A stretch of DNA of 33,252 nt, taken from contig JAHIFE010000049.1 of assembly GCA_018901125.1 (NCBI GenBank), positions 1 through 33,252 on the forward strand, written 5' to 3'. The notes below the pieces were generated by a model. The model saw nothing but the letters and a program-made list of their open reading frames with translations. It ran no database searches and had not been told where the DNA came from. Shown here piece after piece: positions 16,657 to 24,434 of this stretch. A program made the position numbers and the translations under genes. Source of the DNA: Pseudomonadota bacterium. Lineage in GTDB: Bacteria; Desulfobacterota; Desulfobacteria; Desulfobacterales; RPRI01. The first letter of the stretch is position 1. Every line of letters begins with the position of its first letter.

Positions 16657-17604
16657 CTATCGTTTGTGTGCCATTATATTCATGGTTGCACCTGCACCGC
16701 AGCAACCTGCCAAAAGCTCAAAAGCGATCGCAGGCAAACTCAGCATACTTAAAAGCAGAAGATCTGTGATTTTCGTTAATTGAGGCGTTGAGCTGCTTAA
16801 TTTAAGAGTTCCATAAGCACGGTCGCGGGATATCCCAATACTGTTCAGCATACTTTGCATAAAGCCGAACGGATTGTATTCCAATGAAAATGTATTAACA
16901 CACTCTACAGAAAAGCCGCACTTTTCCAATAAGCTGATTAATGAAATAGTACCGAATCCAAAAAGGTGCCGTGGTGGATCTATATGAAACCAATATTTAC
17001 CAAAAGCTTTTGCTTGCCAACTGTCCTGATTTGGCAGAGACAGAAACAGAATTCCATTGTCTTTGAGTAATATATTAACTTTACGCAATATTTCTAAAGG
17101 ATTACGCACATGTTCAATAACGTGCCAAAAGGTGACTGCATCATAGCTTCGTTCAGCCAGTTCAAGAGAGAGCAGGTCGCCTATGTGAATTAATAAATCA
17201 GCTTCCTTTGAGACTCGCAAAGCACTTGCTTTTGTAAGTTCAGTACCTTCAACACTATATCCTTGCCTTTTCATTTCCTTCAAAAATCTGCCATTTCCAC
17301 ATCCTATGTCAAGAATTTTACCGCCTTGGCGAACGAACTTGGCAACCCTTTTAGCACGTTGATTCTGTAAAATAGCAATTGCCCGAGCAATAGGACCTGC
17401 AAATTTAAGAGGAGAGGCCCCGTAATATTCTGTATCATAATAGCGCAGTAGTGTTACCTCGTCAGGAGCCGGATAAAGGCAATACAAATCGCAGCCATCA
17501 CACTGGACAAGGTTAAATATTTCTCCCTGACATGTACTGACCTCAAAAACGGAATGCGCTGTATCGCATCCACACCAGCAAGAGCGTTTTACTTTTTTCA
17601 GCAT
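16657..17604 (-). CDS. class I SAM-dependent methyltransferase with N-terminal zinc motif
   Basis: From the ATG at 17604 this is a 315-residue protein. An N-terminal cysteine cluster (Cys9, 11 and 13; Cys35 and Cys38) resembles a zinc ribbon. SAM motif I, K-I-L-D-I-G-C-G-N-G-R-F-L-K, lies at 97-110, and the acidic motif E-G-T-E-L-T follows. The post-motif H-V-I-E-H-V is typical of Methyltransf_11/23 enzymes near glycan gene clusters. The C-terminus is hydrophobic (about 285-305). The frame is open upstream to TTG 17679, with ATGs at 17664 and 17637, but none has a good ribosome site. It converges on the GT2 gene with only 36 bp between. Confidence 0.82.
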   Translation of the reverse strand: MLKKVKRSCWCGCDTAHSVFEVSTCQGEIFNLVQCDGCDLYCLYPAPDEVTLLRYYDTEYYGASPLKFAGPIARAIAILQNQRAKRVAKFVRQGGKILDIGCGNGRFLKEMKRQGYSVEGTELTKASALRVSKEADLLIHIGDLLSLELAERSYDAVTFWHVIEHVRNPLEILRKVNILLKDNGILFLSLPNQDSWQAKAFGKYWFHIDPPRHLFGFGTISLISLLEKCGFSVECVNTFSLEYNPFGFMQSMLNSIGISRDRAYGTLKLSSSTPQLTKITDLLLLSMLSLPAIAFELLAGCCGAGATMNIMAHKR

Positions 17605-17837
17605 CGGATATAATCTCAATTCATATGAGCACCCCATACTTAAATGTACTAGCAAATTTAACATTGACTTGCAAAACAATTTATTTTATATTTTTGATAT
17701 CAAAAAGCAATTTCAAAGCAATCAAGTAAAGTCGATATTCCAAGGCTCTATGATTCACAAATCCCTTAGACCTCGACTCCGCACTCGTTTAAAACGGCCT
17801 GCAACATGTAAGCTTTTTCCATGAAAGGGGTTTCTAA

Positions 17838-18515
17838 ATGCCATTATTGAAGGATATATTTCGAGAGATGGATTTTGAGCGTTTGATCCTTGTTCCGATA
17901 TTTGTTTTCCTGCTCCTGGCCAATGCAACTATGGTTTACAACTATGCGAAGCTGCATGATTTCTCCAGCGTAACGATTCTCTTCTCCCTCCTTCATAAAG
18001 TATTGGTAGTTTGTTTCTGCCTTTTGGTCATTGCCTTATTTTTTATTCGAAGCCAGGCAAGAGCAACAAGCCGATCCTGGATTGCGAGAATCATAGCCTA
18101 TGCCGGAAGCTTTACGCCGTTTCTTCTGATCTTTACAAAAAACTCTTCCGAGCATAGTACCACCTATACTGTGCTTACGGCGCTGTCCATCGTCATCATG
18201 ACAGGGGGCATACTGTTTTCCCTTTATTCGCTCATTTCATTGGGAAAAAGTTTCGGTATCATACCTCAGGCCAGGGGACTGGTTCGAAGCGGTCCTTATC
18301 ATTTTATCAGGCATCCTTTGTATGTTGGTGAGATCATAGCCTTTGGAGGAACTATACTGAGCGGTTTTACTATGTTGAAGTTCTGCATTTTCCTTCTGCT
18401 TGTGGTTATTCAATCATACAGGGCTCTTGAGGAGGAGAAAGTGCTGGAAGAAACCTTCCCGGAGTATTCCGCGTACATGGCACAGACAAGTCGATTTATC
18501 CCGGGATTTATCTGA
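17838..18515 (+). CDS. ICMT/PEMT-type membrane methyltransferase
   Basis: This 225-residue protein has about five membrane helices. The C-terminal part carries the isoprenylcysteine O-methyltransferase / phospholipid N-methyltransferase signature: G-L-V-R-S-G-P-Y-H-F-I-R-H-P-L-Y-V-G-E (147-165), then a double-Glu motif E-E-E-K-V-L-E-E-T-F-P-E-Y (198-210). The substrate in bacteria is usually unknown. AAAGGGG lies 7 nt before the ATG. A MITE-like repeat begins 5 bp after the stop and may end its transcript. Confidence 0.85.
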   Translation: MPLLKDIFREMDFERLILVPIFVFLLLANATMVYNYAKLHDFSSVTILFSLLHKVLVVCFCLLVIALFFIRSQARATSRSWIARIIAYAGSFTPFLLIFTKNSSEHSTTYTVLTALSIVIMTGGILFSLYSLISLGKSFGIIPQARGLVRSGPYHFIRHPLYVGEIIAFGGTILSGFTMLKFCIFLLLVVIQSYRALEEEKVLEETFPEYSAYMAQTSRFIPGFI

Positions 18516-18520
18516 ATTAT

Positions 18521-18663
18521 GAGCCACTTTCAAAACGTTTTAGTTTGGTCAAGGTCAAGGCGGGTGAAAATTTTAACCGCAGGAATACATGGAGTATTTC
18601 GAGAATTTACAATTTTTGCCCAACGCAGAGATCGGCCAAAATAGGACGTTTTGAAACTGGCTC
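18521..18663. repeat. MITE-like long-hairpin repeat, copy 2 (inverted)
   Basis: This 143-bp copy is in the opposite orientation to the copies at 534 and 33109. Its termini read GAGCCACTTTCAAAACGT and, on the right, ACGTTTTGAAACTGGCTC. It carries the C-G version of the position that is T-A in copy 1, so base pairing is kept. A few internal differences occur near 18600-18615. Confidence 0.9.
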
Positions 18664-18818
18664 TTATGATATGCATGAGCATGATTCCCTGCTTTAAAGG
18701 GCTATGGTGATAAATTTAACGTATATATACAATGAAAACAATGTGCCATGAAAAAACCGGAAGGCAAAGTTGGTTTTTGTTTGCCGGTTGAATTTAATAA
18801 ATAAAATGAGGTATTTTT

Positions 18819-19334
18819 ATGAAAGGATATATCCAGGTATATACGGGAGACGGTAAAGGAAAAACTACGGCGGCGATAGGTTTGGCGCTTCGTGCAGCCG
18901 GCGCAGGTCTTAAGGTATTTATCGCTCAATTTGTAAAGGGAATGGAGTACAGTGAATTATATTCCCTGAAAACTCTTTCCGATAATATTGTTTTGAAACA
19001 ATATGGACGGGATTGTTTTATCAAAAAAGCGCCTGAAGAAGAAGATATAAGGCTTGCCCGAGAAGGGCTTAAAGAAGTCCATGATATCATGATAAGCGGC
19101 AAGTATAATATGATTATACTTGATGAGGCAAACATTGCTACCTATTTCAAACTTTTTTCCGTTGATGATCTTCTGGAATTTATAGATGAAAAACCGGCTG
19201 AAGTTGAGCTTGTAATCACAGGCAGGAGAGCAGATTCACGTATTATAGACCATGCCGATCTGGTAACGGAGATGGTTGAAATCAAGCATTACTATCAACA
19301 TGGAGTACAGGCAAGAAAAGGTATTGAGAGCTAA
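18819..19334 (+). CDS. cobO: cob(I)yrinic acid a,c-diamide adenosyltransferase (CobO/BtuR type)
   Basis: This 171-residue ATP:corrinoid adenosyltransferase adds the upper adenosyl ligand to cob(I)alamin or its precursors. The P-loop is G-D-G-K-G-K-T-T (10-17). G-L-A-L-R-A-A-G and the acidic I-I-L-D-E-A-N region (about 99-105) follow as in CobO. GAGG lies 7-8 nt before the ATG. No other cobalamin genes are nearby. The 155-bp leader has a small bulged hairpin (about 18756-18790) but no B12-box that I can recognise. Confidence 0.94.
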   Translation: MKGYIQVYTGDGKGKTTAAIGLALRAAGAGLKVFIAQFVKGMEYSELYSLKTLSDNIVLKQYGRDCFIKKAPEEEDIRLAREGLKEVHDIMISGKYNMIILDEANIATYFKLFSVDDLLEFIDEKPAEVELVITGRRADSRIIDHADLVTEMVEIKHYYQHGVQARKGIES

Positions 19335-19420
19335 AAGGAATAAGATATAATAATGTTATGCCTTTCGGGTTTGTGAAAAAGTTAAACAATTATATTTAAT
19401 CAACGAGGGGAGGTGTTCCA

Positions 19421-20011
19421 ATGAAGCTATCATCATATATTATCTTTAATACATCGCTTGGCCCTTGTGGAATTTCCTGGGTGGAAGATGATGATGATCG
19501 TTCAAGTATGCCGGCTGTAACATGCCTTCAGCTTCCTGAAGCAACAAAAAAGTTAACGGAATGCAAAATAGTGCAAAATTCTTGTGCGCGAAAATCAAGC
19601 TTACCTCCGCTTATGATTACCAATATCATCAGAAAAGTGTGCAGGCACCTTGATGGTGAATTGCAGGAATTTCTGGATGTTGTCGTTGAACTTCCAAGAG
19701 CAAGCCCTTTTGCGCAACGGGTATATGGAGCTGCTAGAAAAATTCCGGCAGGAAAGACAACAACATATGGCGAGATTGCAAAATCCTTAAAATGTCCTGC
19801 TGCTGCACGGGCCGTAGGACAGGCGCTTGGGAGAAATCCAATCATACTTATTATTCCCTGCCACCGGGTTTTGGCTGCAGGCGGAAAGCTTGGAGGATTT
19901 TCAGCTCATGGAGGCCTTGAGACAAAATCAAATCTGCTTTCGATAGAAGGGGCATCTTTTAGACCACATGAACCAGCCAAATGCGGCTGGAGATGTGTCA
20001 TCAAAAACTGA
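19421..20011 (+). CDS. ogt: methylated-DNA--protein-cysteine methyltransferase
   Basis: This 196-residue suicide repair protein removes O6-alkyl groups from guanine. The active-site motif P-C-H-R-V puts the acceptor Cys at 147. The DNA-binding helix region (T-T-T-Y-G-E-I-A, R-A-V-G-Q-A-L-G-R-N-P) and G-G-F-S-A-H-G-G-L follow the family pattern. The N-terminal 85 residues are divergent. A very strong GGGGAGG site precedes the ATG at 19421. Confidence 0.94.
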   Translation: MKLSSYIIFNTSLGPCGISWVEDDDDRSSMPAVTCLQLPEATKKLTECKIVQNSCARKSSLPPLMITNIIRKVCRHLDGELQEFLDVVVELPRASPFAQRVYGAARKIPAGKTTTYGEIAKSLKCPAAARAVGQALGRNPIILIIPCHRVLAAGGKLGGFSAHGGLETKSNLLSIEGASFRPHEPAKCGWRCVIKN

Positions 20012-20066
20012 TGTAAAGATGCCGTCACCTCCTTTTCTTCAAGTTTAAATTTTAGGATATTATCAT

Positions 20067-20822
20067 ATGAATTCAATTGAACAGTACAGATACTTTTTAA
20101 AAGATACCATACGAAAAACTATCAACTTCAGCAATACAGATCAGAGTCAGGGAATCCCTGCACCGCCTGTGGAAAAACCGTTTGATCCGGGTTCTATCCG
20201 TATCCCTTTGCATGCACCTGATCAATTATCGGAAAAGATAAAAAAGAAAGATCTGATATCTGCAATGTCTTCCAGGAAAAGCAGGCGAAATTATTCATCT
20301 GAAGAATTAAGTGTTGAAGAATTATCTTTTTTGCTTTGGGGGACACAGGGAATCAGAGAATCAGGAGGCTCAAATCCTGCATTTCGAACTGTTCCTTCGG
20401 CTGGTGCACGTCACAGTTTTGAAACTTACCTCTTTATAATGCGTATTGGCGGTGTTGAGAAAGGGCTTTATCGTTATCTGCCTGTTGAAAACGAGCTTCT
20501 GTTTCTTAGTAAAATGGAATTCATGGAAGAACAACTCGTCCATGCCTGCTTCGGTCAGAATTATGTGGCAGGAGGGGCAGTCACATTCGTATGGACGACA
20601 ATTCCGTATCGCATGGAATGGAGATACTCCTTAGCAGCGCACAGGGTTATTTTATTAGACGCCGGTCATGTATGCCAGAATCTTTACCTTGCCTGCGAAG
20701 CTATAAACGCCGGAACATGCGCCATAGGAGCATATGATCAGGATGAATTGGACAGTCTTTTAAATGTTGACGGAACGGATGAATTTGCCATATATCTGGC
20801 GCCTGTGGGAAAGATTAAGTAA
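20067..20822 (+). CDS. SagB-type nitroreductase-family oxidoreductase
   Basis: This 251-residue FMN-dependent oxidoreductase resembles SagB/ThcOx proteins. Visible motifs are S-S-R-K-S-R-R-N-Y-S (about 69-78), L-S-F-L-L-W-G-T-Q-G, V-P-S-A-G-A-R-H-S-F-E-T-Y and the C-terminal L-D-A-G-H-V-C-Q-N-L-Y-L-A-C-E-A. In azoline-peptide clusters SagB oxidises azolines to azoles. Here no cyclodehydratase or precursor peptide gene is visible, so it is probably one of the many stand-alone family members of unknown substrate. Confidence 0.86.
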   Translation: MNSIEQYRYFLKDTIRKTINFSNTDQSQGIPAPPVEKPFDPGSIRIPLHAPDQLSEKIKKKDLISAMSSRKSRRNYSSEELSVEELSFLLWGTQGIRESGGSNPAFRTVPSAGARHSFETYLFIMRIGGVEKGLYRYLPVENELLFLSKMEFMEEQLVHACFGQNYVAGGAVTFVWTTIPYRMEWRYSLAAHRVILLDAGHVCQNLYLACEAINAGTCAIGAYDQDELDSLLNVDGTDEFAIYLAPVGKIK

Positions 20823-20844
20823 CACATCGGAAAGGATTGAAAAA

Positions 20845-21399
20845 ATGATTAAAAAAATAATTTTGCTTTCTTTATTTGTCATAACAATCAGCAGCATTTC
20901 TTTTGCAGAAGATTTTTTATTAAGCAGCCCTGTGCTTGAGCCCGGTAAAATTCTTGGAATAGAACAGGTTTATTTTGGTTTTGGCTGCACCGGAAAAAAT
21001 ATTTCACCGGCTTTAAACTGGAAAGGCGCTCCTGCTGATACAAAAAGTTTTGCAATTACAGTATATGATCCGGATGCTCCTACCGGAAGCGGCTGGTGGC
21101 ACTGGATAATTTTTAATATACCTGCAACTGTTAATGATCTTAAAGAAAACGCCGGGAACCCTTCATTAAAACTGACTCCTGAGGGTAGCATTCAAAGCAT
21201 TACCGACTATGGCAAACCGGGCTTTGGCGGTGCCTGTCCTCCTGAGGGGGATAAACCGCACAGATATATTTTTACCTTATATGCATTAGATATGGAAAAG
21301 TTGCCGCTTGATGCAAATGCTTCAGGTGCAATGGTAGGATTTTATTTAAACCAGCATGCGCTGGCAAAAGCAACGCTTACTGCTTATTATTCAAGGTAG
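20845..21399 (+). CDS. YbhB/YbcL-type PEBP-like protein, exported
   Basis: This 184-residue protein has a signal peptide (about 1-21, ending S-F-A). Mature-protein motifs are those of the phosphatidylethanolamine-binding / Raf-kinase-inhibitor-like family: D-P-D-A-P-T-G-S-G-W-W-H-W and the G-G-A-C-P-P-x-G-D-K-P-H-R-Y segment. The start at 20845 is chosen because AAAGGA lies 8 nt upstream and a clean signal peptide follows. The frame is open back to 20764 inside the nitroreductase gene. Function in bacteria is unknown. 22 bp after the SagB-like gene. Confidence 0.9.
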   Translation: MIKKIILLSLFVITISSISFAEDFLLSSPVLEPGKILGIEQVYFGFGCTGKNISPALNWKGAPADTKSFAITVYDPDAPTGSGWWHWIIFNIPATVNDLKENAGNPSLKLTPEGSIQSITDYGKPGFGGACPPEGDKPHRYIFTLYALDMEKLPLDANASGAMVGFYLNQHALAKATLTAYYSR

Positions 21400-21406
21400 T
21401 CATAAT

Positions 21407-21835
21407 ATGATAAAATTAAAAGGATGGGCTGCTGTTGCCAGAGATACCTTCATGTTTATGGTAATAGCTATAGTCGGATTTTTAGTTGTACCTGTTATCT
21501 TTGGCTCGGAGCCGTCACGATCTGTACTTCTGATTTTTAATATTCTTCTTGGGGTCATCGCGTTTTGTGTTTCAGGATGCATGATGGCAGATAACAGGTG
21601 GAAGCATCTTAATAAAGTTGCTATGATTCTCTGTATAATCATTTCTGCAATTCTCATTGTTACAATGTCAATGCCGTTTAATCCTGAATTATTGTGGAGA
21701 AAGATAGAATTTATTATTATTAATATGGTGGTAAGTATAATAGGTGTTTATATAATGATGGCCTTGGGCGGTGGTCTTTCATTTGTTTTTGTGAAAGCTG
21801 ACGGCAAAGAACGGAAAAATATAAAAAATAATTAG
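21407..21835 (+). CDS. small membrane protein of unknown function
   Basis: From the ATG at 21407 this is a 142-residue protein with about four hydrophobic segments (13-33, 38-60, 67-87, 96-128) and a charged C-terminus. I do not recognise a family. It starts 7 bp after the PEBP-like stop and has an AAGGTAG site at the end of that gene, so it is likely co-translated. Confidence 0.7.
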   Translation: MIKLKGWAAVARDTFMFMVIAIVGFLVVPVIFGSEPSRSVLLIFNILLGVIAFCVSGCMMADNRWKHLNKVAMILCIIISAILIVTMSMPFNPELLWRKIEFIIINMVVSIIGVYIMMALGGGLSFVFVKADGKERKNIKNN

Positions 21836-21903
21836 ATTCTTCTTCCGGATAGTTGATGGAAATATTAATCGTAAATATACGGGTTCAAGGTTCGAATATT
21901 CAC

Positions 21904-21960
21904 GGTTCACGGTTAAGGTGCTATAAAAGGCTTAATGCAACCAACCTTGAACCGTGAACC
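21904..21960. terminator. hairpin between convergent genes
   Basis: GGTTCACGGTTAAGGT (21904-21919) is complementary, with a one-base bulge, to ACCTTGAACCGTGAACC (21944-21960), giving a stem of about 16 bp and a 24-nt loop. It lies between the ends of the plus-strand membrane gene and minus-strand hdrA, where a bidirectional terminator is expected. There is no long T-run. The arms belong to the degenerate GGTTCAAGG-type repeats seen elsewhere in the window. Confidence 0.55.
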
Positions 21961-21982
21961 TAATAACCATTATTAGTTACTG

Positions 21983-24424
21983 TCAATCCTTCTTGTTTTT
22001 ACTCTTTAAAATATCTACTGTCTTTTCAATTTCTTCCATAGAGACGCTGCGTCTTAAAGTTTCCATCTTTTTCATTACTTCAGCAAAACGAATACCTTCT
22101 GCAGCGCTGATCCATTCGAGCTGGAGACGTTCTTTTCTGATACCCAGCTTTTCCATTTTCTTATGGACTTTTTCAACCCGTTTTACTGTCCAGTGATTGG
22201 CATTTATATAGTGGCAATCACCTATATGACACCCGCTTACCAGAATAACCGGCGCTTTTTTTTCAAAAGCCTGCCAGATGAATTTTTCATCTACTCTTCC
22301 CGAACACATTGTGCGAATAAGACGGGTGTTGGGCGAATACTGGAGACGCGAAACTCCGGCATAATCCGCACCGGCATAGGAACACCAGTTGCAGGCAAAG
22401 GTCAGAATTTTTTCTTCCGGTTTTTCTTCAAGCATCACATCAACCTGGCCTGTAATCTGCTCATCAGTATAATGATTCATAACAATTGCCCCGAAAACGC
22501 ATTCCGCCGCGCATGTTCCGCATCCGGCGCATGCCGCGGAATTGACGACAGCCGGGATCTTTTTCTTTACATCGACAGTAATGGCATTGTAGGGGCAGAC
22601 TTCAGCGCATTTTCCGCAGGCCTTACAATGTTCTGTTATTATTTCAGATGTAATCGGTTCAGTAGTTATAGTTCCGGTATGCATCAGGCGTATCGCCCGT
22701 CCGGCAGCAGCAGATGCCTGGGTTACGGATTCCTTTATATCTTTGGGAGACTCGGCGCATCCGGCGTAAAATATTCCGCGTGTGGCGGCATCAACCGGCA
22801 AAAGCTTGGGGTGTGCTTCTAAGAAAAAGCCATCGGATGTTAACTGAAGGCCGATCATTTCCTGAAGTTTTTGGGTGCTTTTGGCAGGACGAACACCTAA
22901 TGCCAGTACCAGCATATCCAGATCATGAAATTCCAGTTTCCCGCTGGCTGTATTTTCTACAGCAACGTGGAGGCTTCCATCCGGCAGTTCTTCCACTGTG
23001 CCCGGCAGGCCTCTTAGATACTGAACACCAAGCCTGCGGCTTCTGGTATAAAGATCCTCAAATCCTTTTCCGAAAGCACGGATGTCAATGTAAAATACTT
23101 TTATGTCAATATCAGGGTAATGCTCTTTAATTGCCAGCGTGCTTTTAATTGTATTCATGCAGCAGATATTTGAGCAGTAGCTGCTTCCTTTTCTTAAGGA
23201 GCGCGATCCCACACACTGGATGAATCCAACGGATTTTGGCTGTTTTCTGTCTTTAGGTCTTATAAGTTCGCCCTTTGCAGGGCCTCCGGCATTTACTATG
23301 CGTTCAAACTCAAGACTGGTAACTACGTTTTCAAACCGTGTGTATCCGTATTCGTCGAGTTCGGTTGGGTCATATGGTTCAAGTCCGGTTGCTACAATAA
23401 TTGATCCAACGCTTTCGGTAAGTTCTTCATCAGACATATGAAAATTGATACATTTCTTTTCGCAGGCATCAATACATTTGGAACAGACCGCAGGATTGTG
23501 TCCCAGGCATTCATTTACGTTTATGACATATGCCGAAGGAACCGCCTGCGGGAAAGGAGAATAGATCGCCTTTCGGGAAGATAAACCCATATTGAATTCA
23601 TCCGGGCGGACAACCGGGCATGCCTTTACGCACTCTCCGCAGGCAGTGCACTCTTTTTCTTCCACATAGCGGGCACGCTTTAAGATTTTTACCTCAAAAT
23701 TTCCTACATAACCCTTAACATCAACAACTTCACTCATGGTGAGAAGTTTTATACGTGGATGCCGACCGGCATCCGTCATCTTGGGGCCGAGGATTCAGAT
23801 GGAGCAGTCCATAGTAGGAAACGTCTTGTCAAGCTGCGCCATTGTTCCGCCGATGGAAGGCTTTTTCTCAACCAGTACTACATCATATCCGTTATCTGCA
23901 AGATCAAGCGCCGCCTGAATTCCTGCAATGCCTCCTCCGATAACAAGTGTGCGTTTGGTAAGAGGCAATGTTTCTTCATACAAGGGAAAAAGTCCGCTGA
24001 CGCGCGAAACCGACATCTTGACAAGGTCTATCGCCTTATTTGTAGCGGCATCAGGTTCTTTCATATGAACCCAGCTGCATTGTTCGCGAAGGTTTGCCAT
24101 TTCCAGAAGAAAGGGATTAAGCCCTGCATCATGCATCATTTTACGAAAGGTAGGTTCATGTAGTCTTGGCGAGCATGAGCCGAGCACGATACGGTCAAGG
24201 CCATGTTCTATAATGTCTTTTTTTATTTCATGCTGACCCGGTTCCGAGCATGCATATCCCAGATCTTTTGAAACAATAACATTATCAAGTTCTGCTGCGG
24301 TTTGTGCAACCTGTTTGCAGTCAACAGTTTGAGCAATATTTAATCCGCATTGGCAGATATATACTCCTATACGCGCCGGTACTTTTTGCGCTGATGATTG
24401 TTCTGAAAGAATATTTGCTTTCAT
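21983..24424 (-). CDS. hdrA: HdrA-MvhD fusion selenoprotein (heterodisulfide reductase-like subunit A)
   Basis: I annotate one 813-residue gene across the TGA at 23795-23797, read as selenocysteine 210 in FPTMDCSI-U-ILGPKM. The frame is the same on both sides and homology continues without a break. In order: HdrA N-domain (18-150, Cys24 and Cys26), FAD Rossmann motif V-I-G-G-G-I-A-G (161-168), the C-x-x-U motif (207-210), a 4Fe-4S set (Cys259, 262, 265, 269), a second cysteine group (306-325), the rest of the FAD domain, two further 4Fe-4S motifs (about 600-655), and a C-terminal MvhD domain (about 673-800; C-N-W-C-S-Y-A-G-A-D). HdrA is the flavin-bifurcating subunit; MvhD passes electrons to it. 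The start at 24424 has AAGGA upstream, 11 bp after the preceding gene. Sec-containing HdrA is known in methanogens and deltaproteobacteria. Confidence 0.9.
23757..23774 (-). promoter_or_regulatory. candidate bacterial SECIS element in hdrA
   Basis: On the coding strand GGATGCC-GGTC-GGCATCC forms a perfect 7-bp stem with a 4-nt loop. Its loop begins 27 nt after the UGA. Known bacterial SECIS elements lie directly downstream of UGA, with the apical loop about 16-37 nt away and a G in the first two loop positions; all three hold here. Confidence 0.82.
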
Positions 24425-24434
24425 GTTAATCCTT

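Noticed and set aside
18091-18110. third copy of the TAGGCTATGCCGGAGG core inside the ICMT-like gene
   Set aside because: AGCCTATGCCGGAAG is similar but lies in conserved coding sequence without flanking complementary arms; taken as chance.
18664-18818. cobalamin riboswitch before cobO
   Set aside because: The leader is short and I see no B12-box; only a small bulged hairpin is present.
21983-24424. hdrA as two genes or a frameshifted pseudogene
   Set aside because: The only interruption is a UGA in frame at a Cys/Sec column, followed by a SECIS-like hairpin; a sequencing error or decay explains this less well than selenocysteine.
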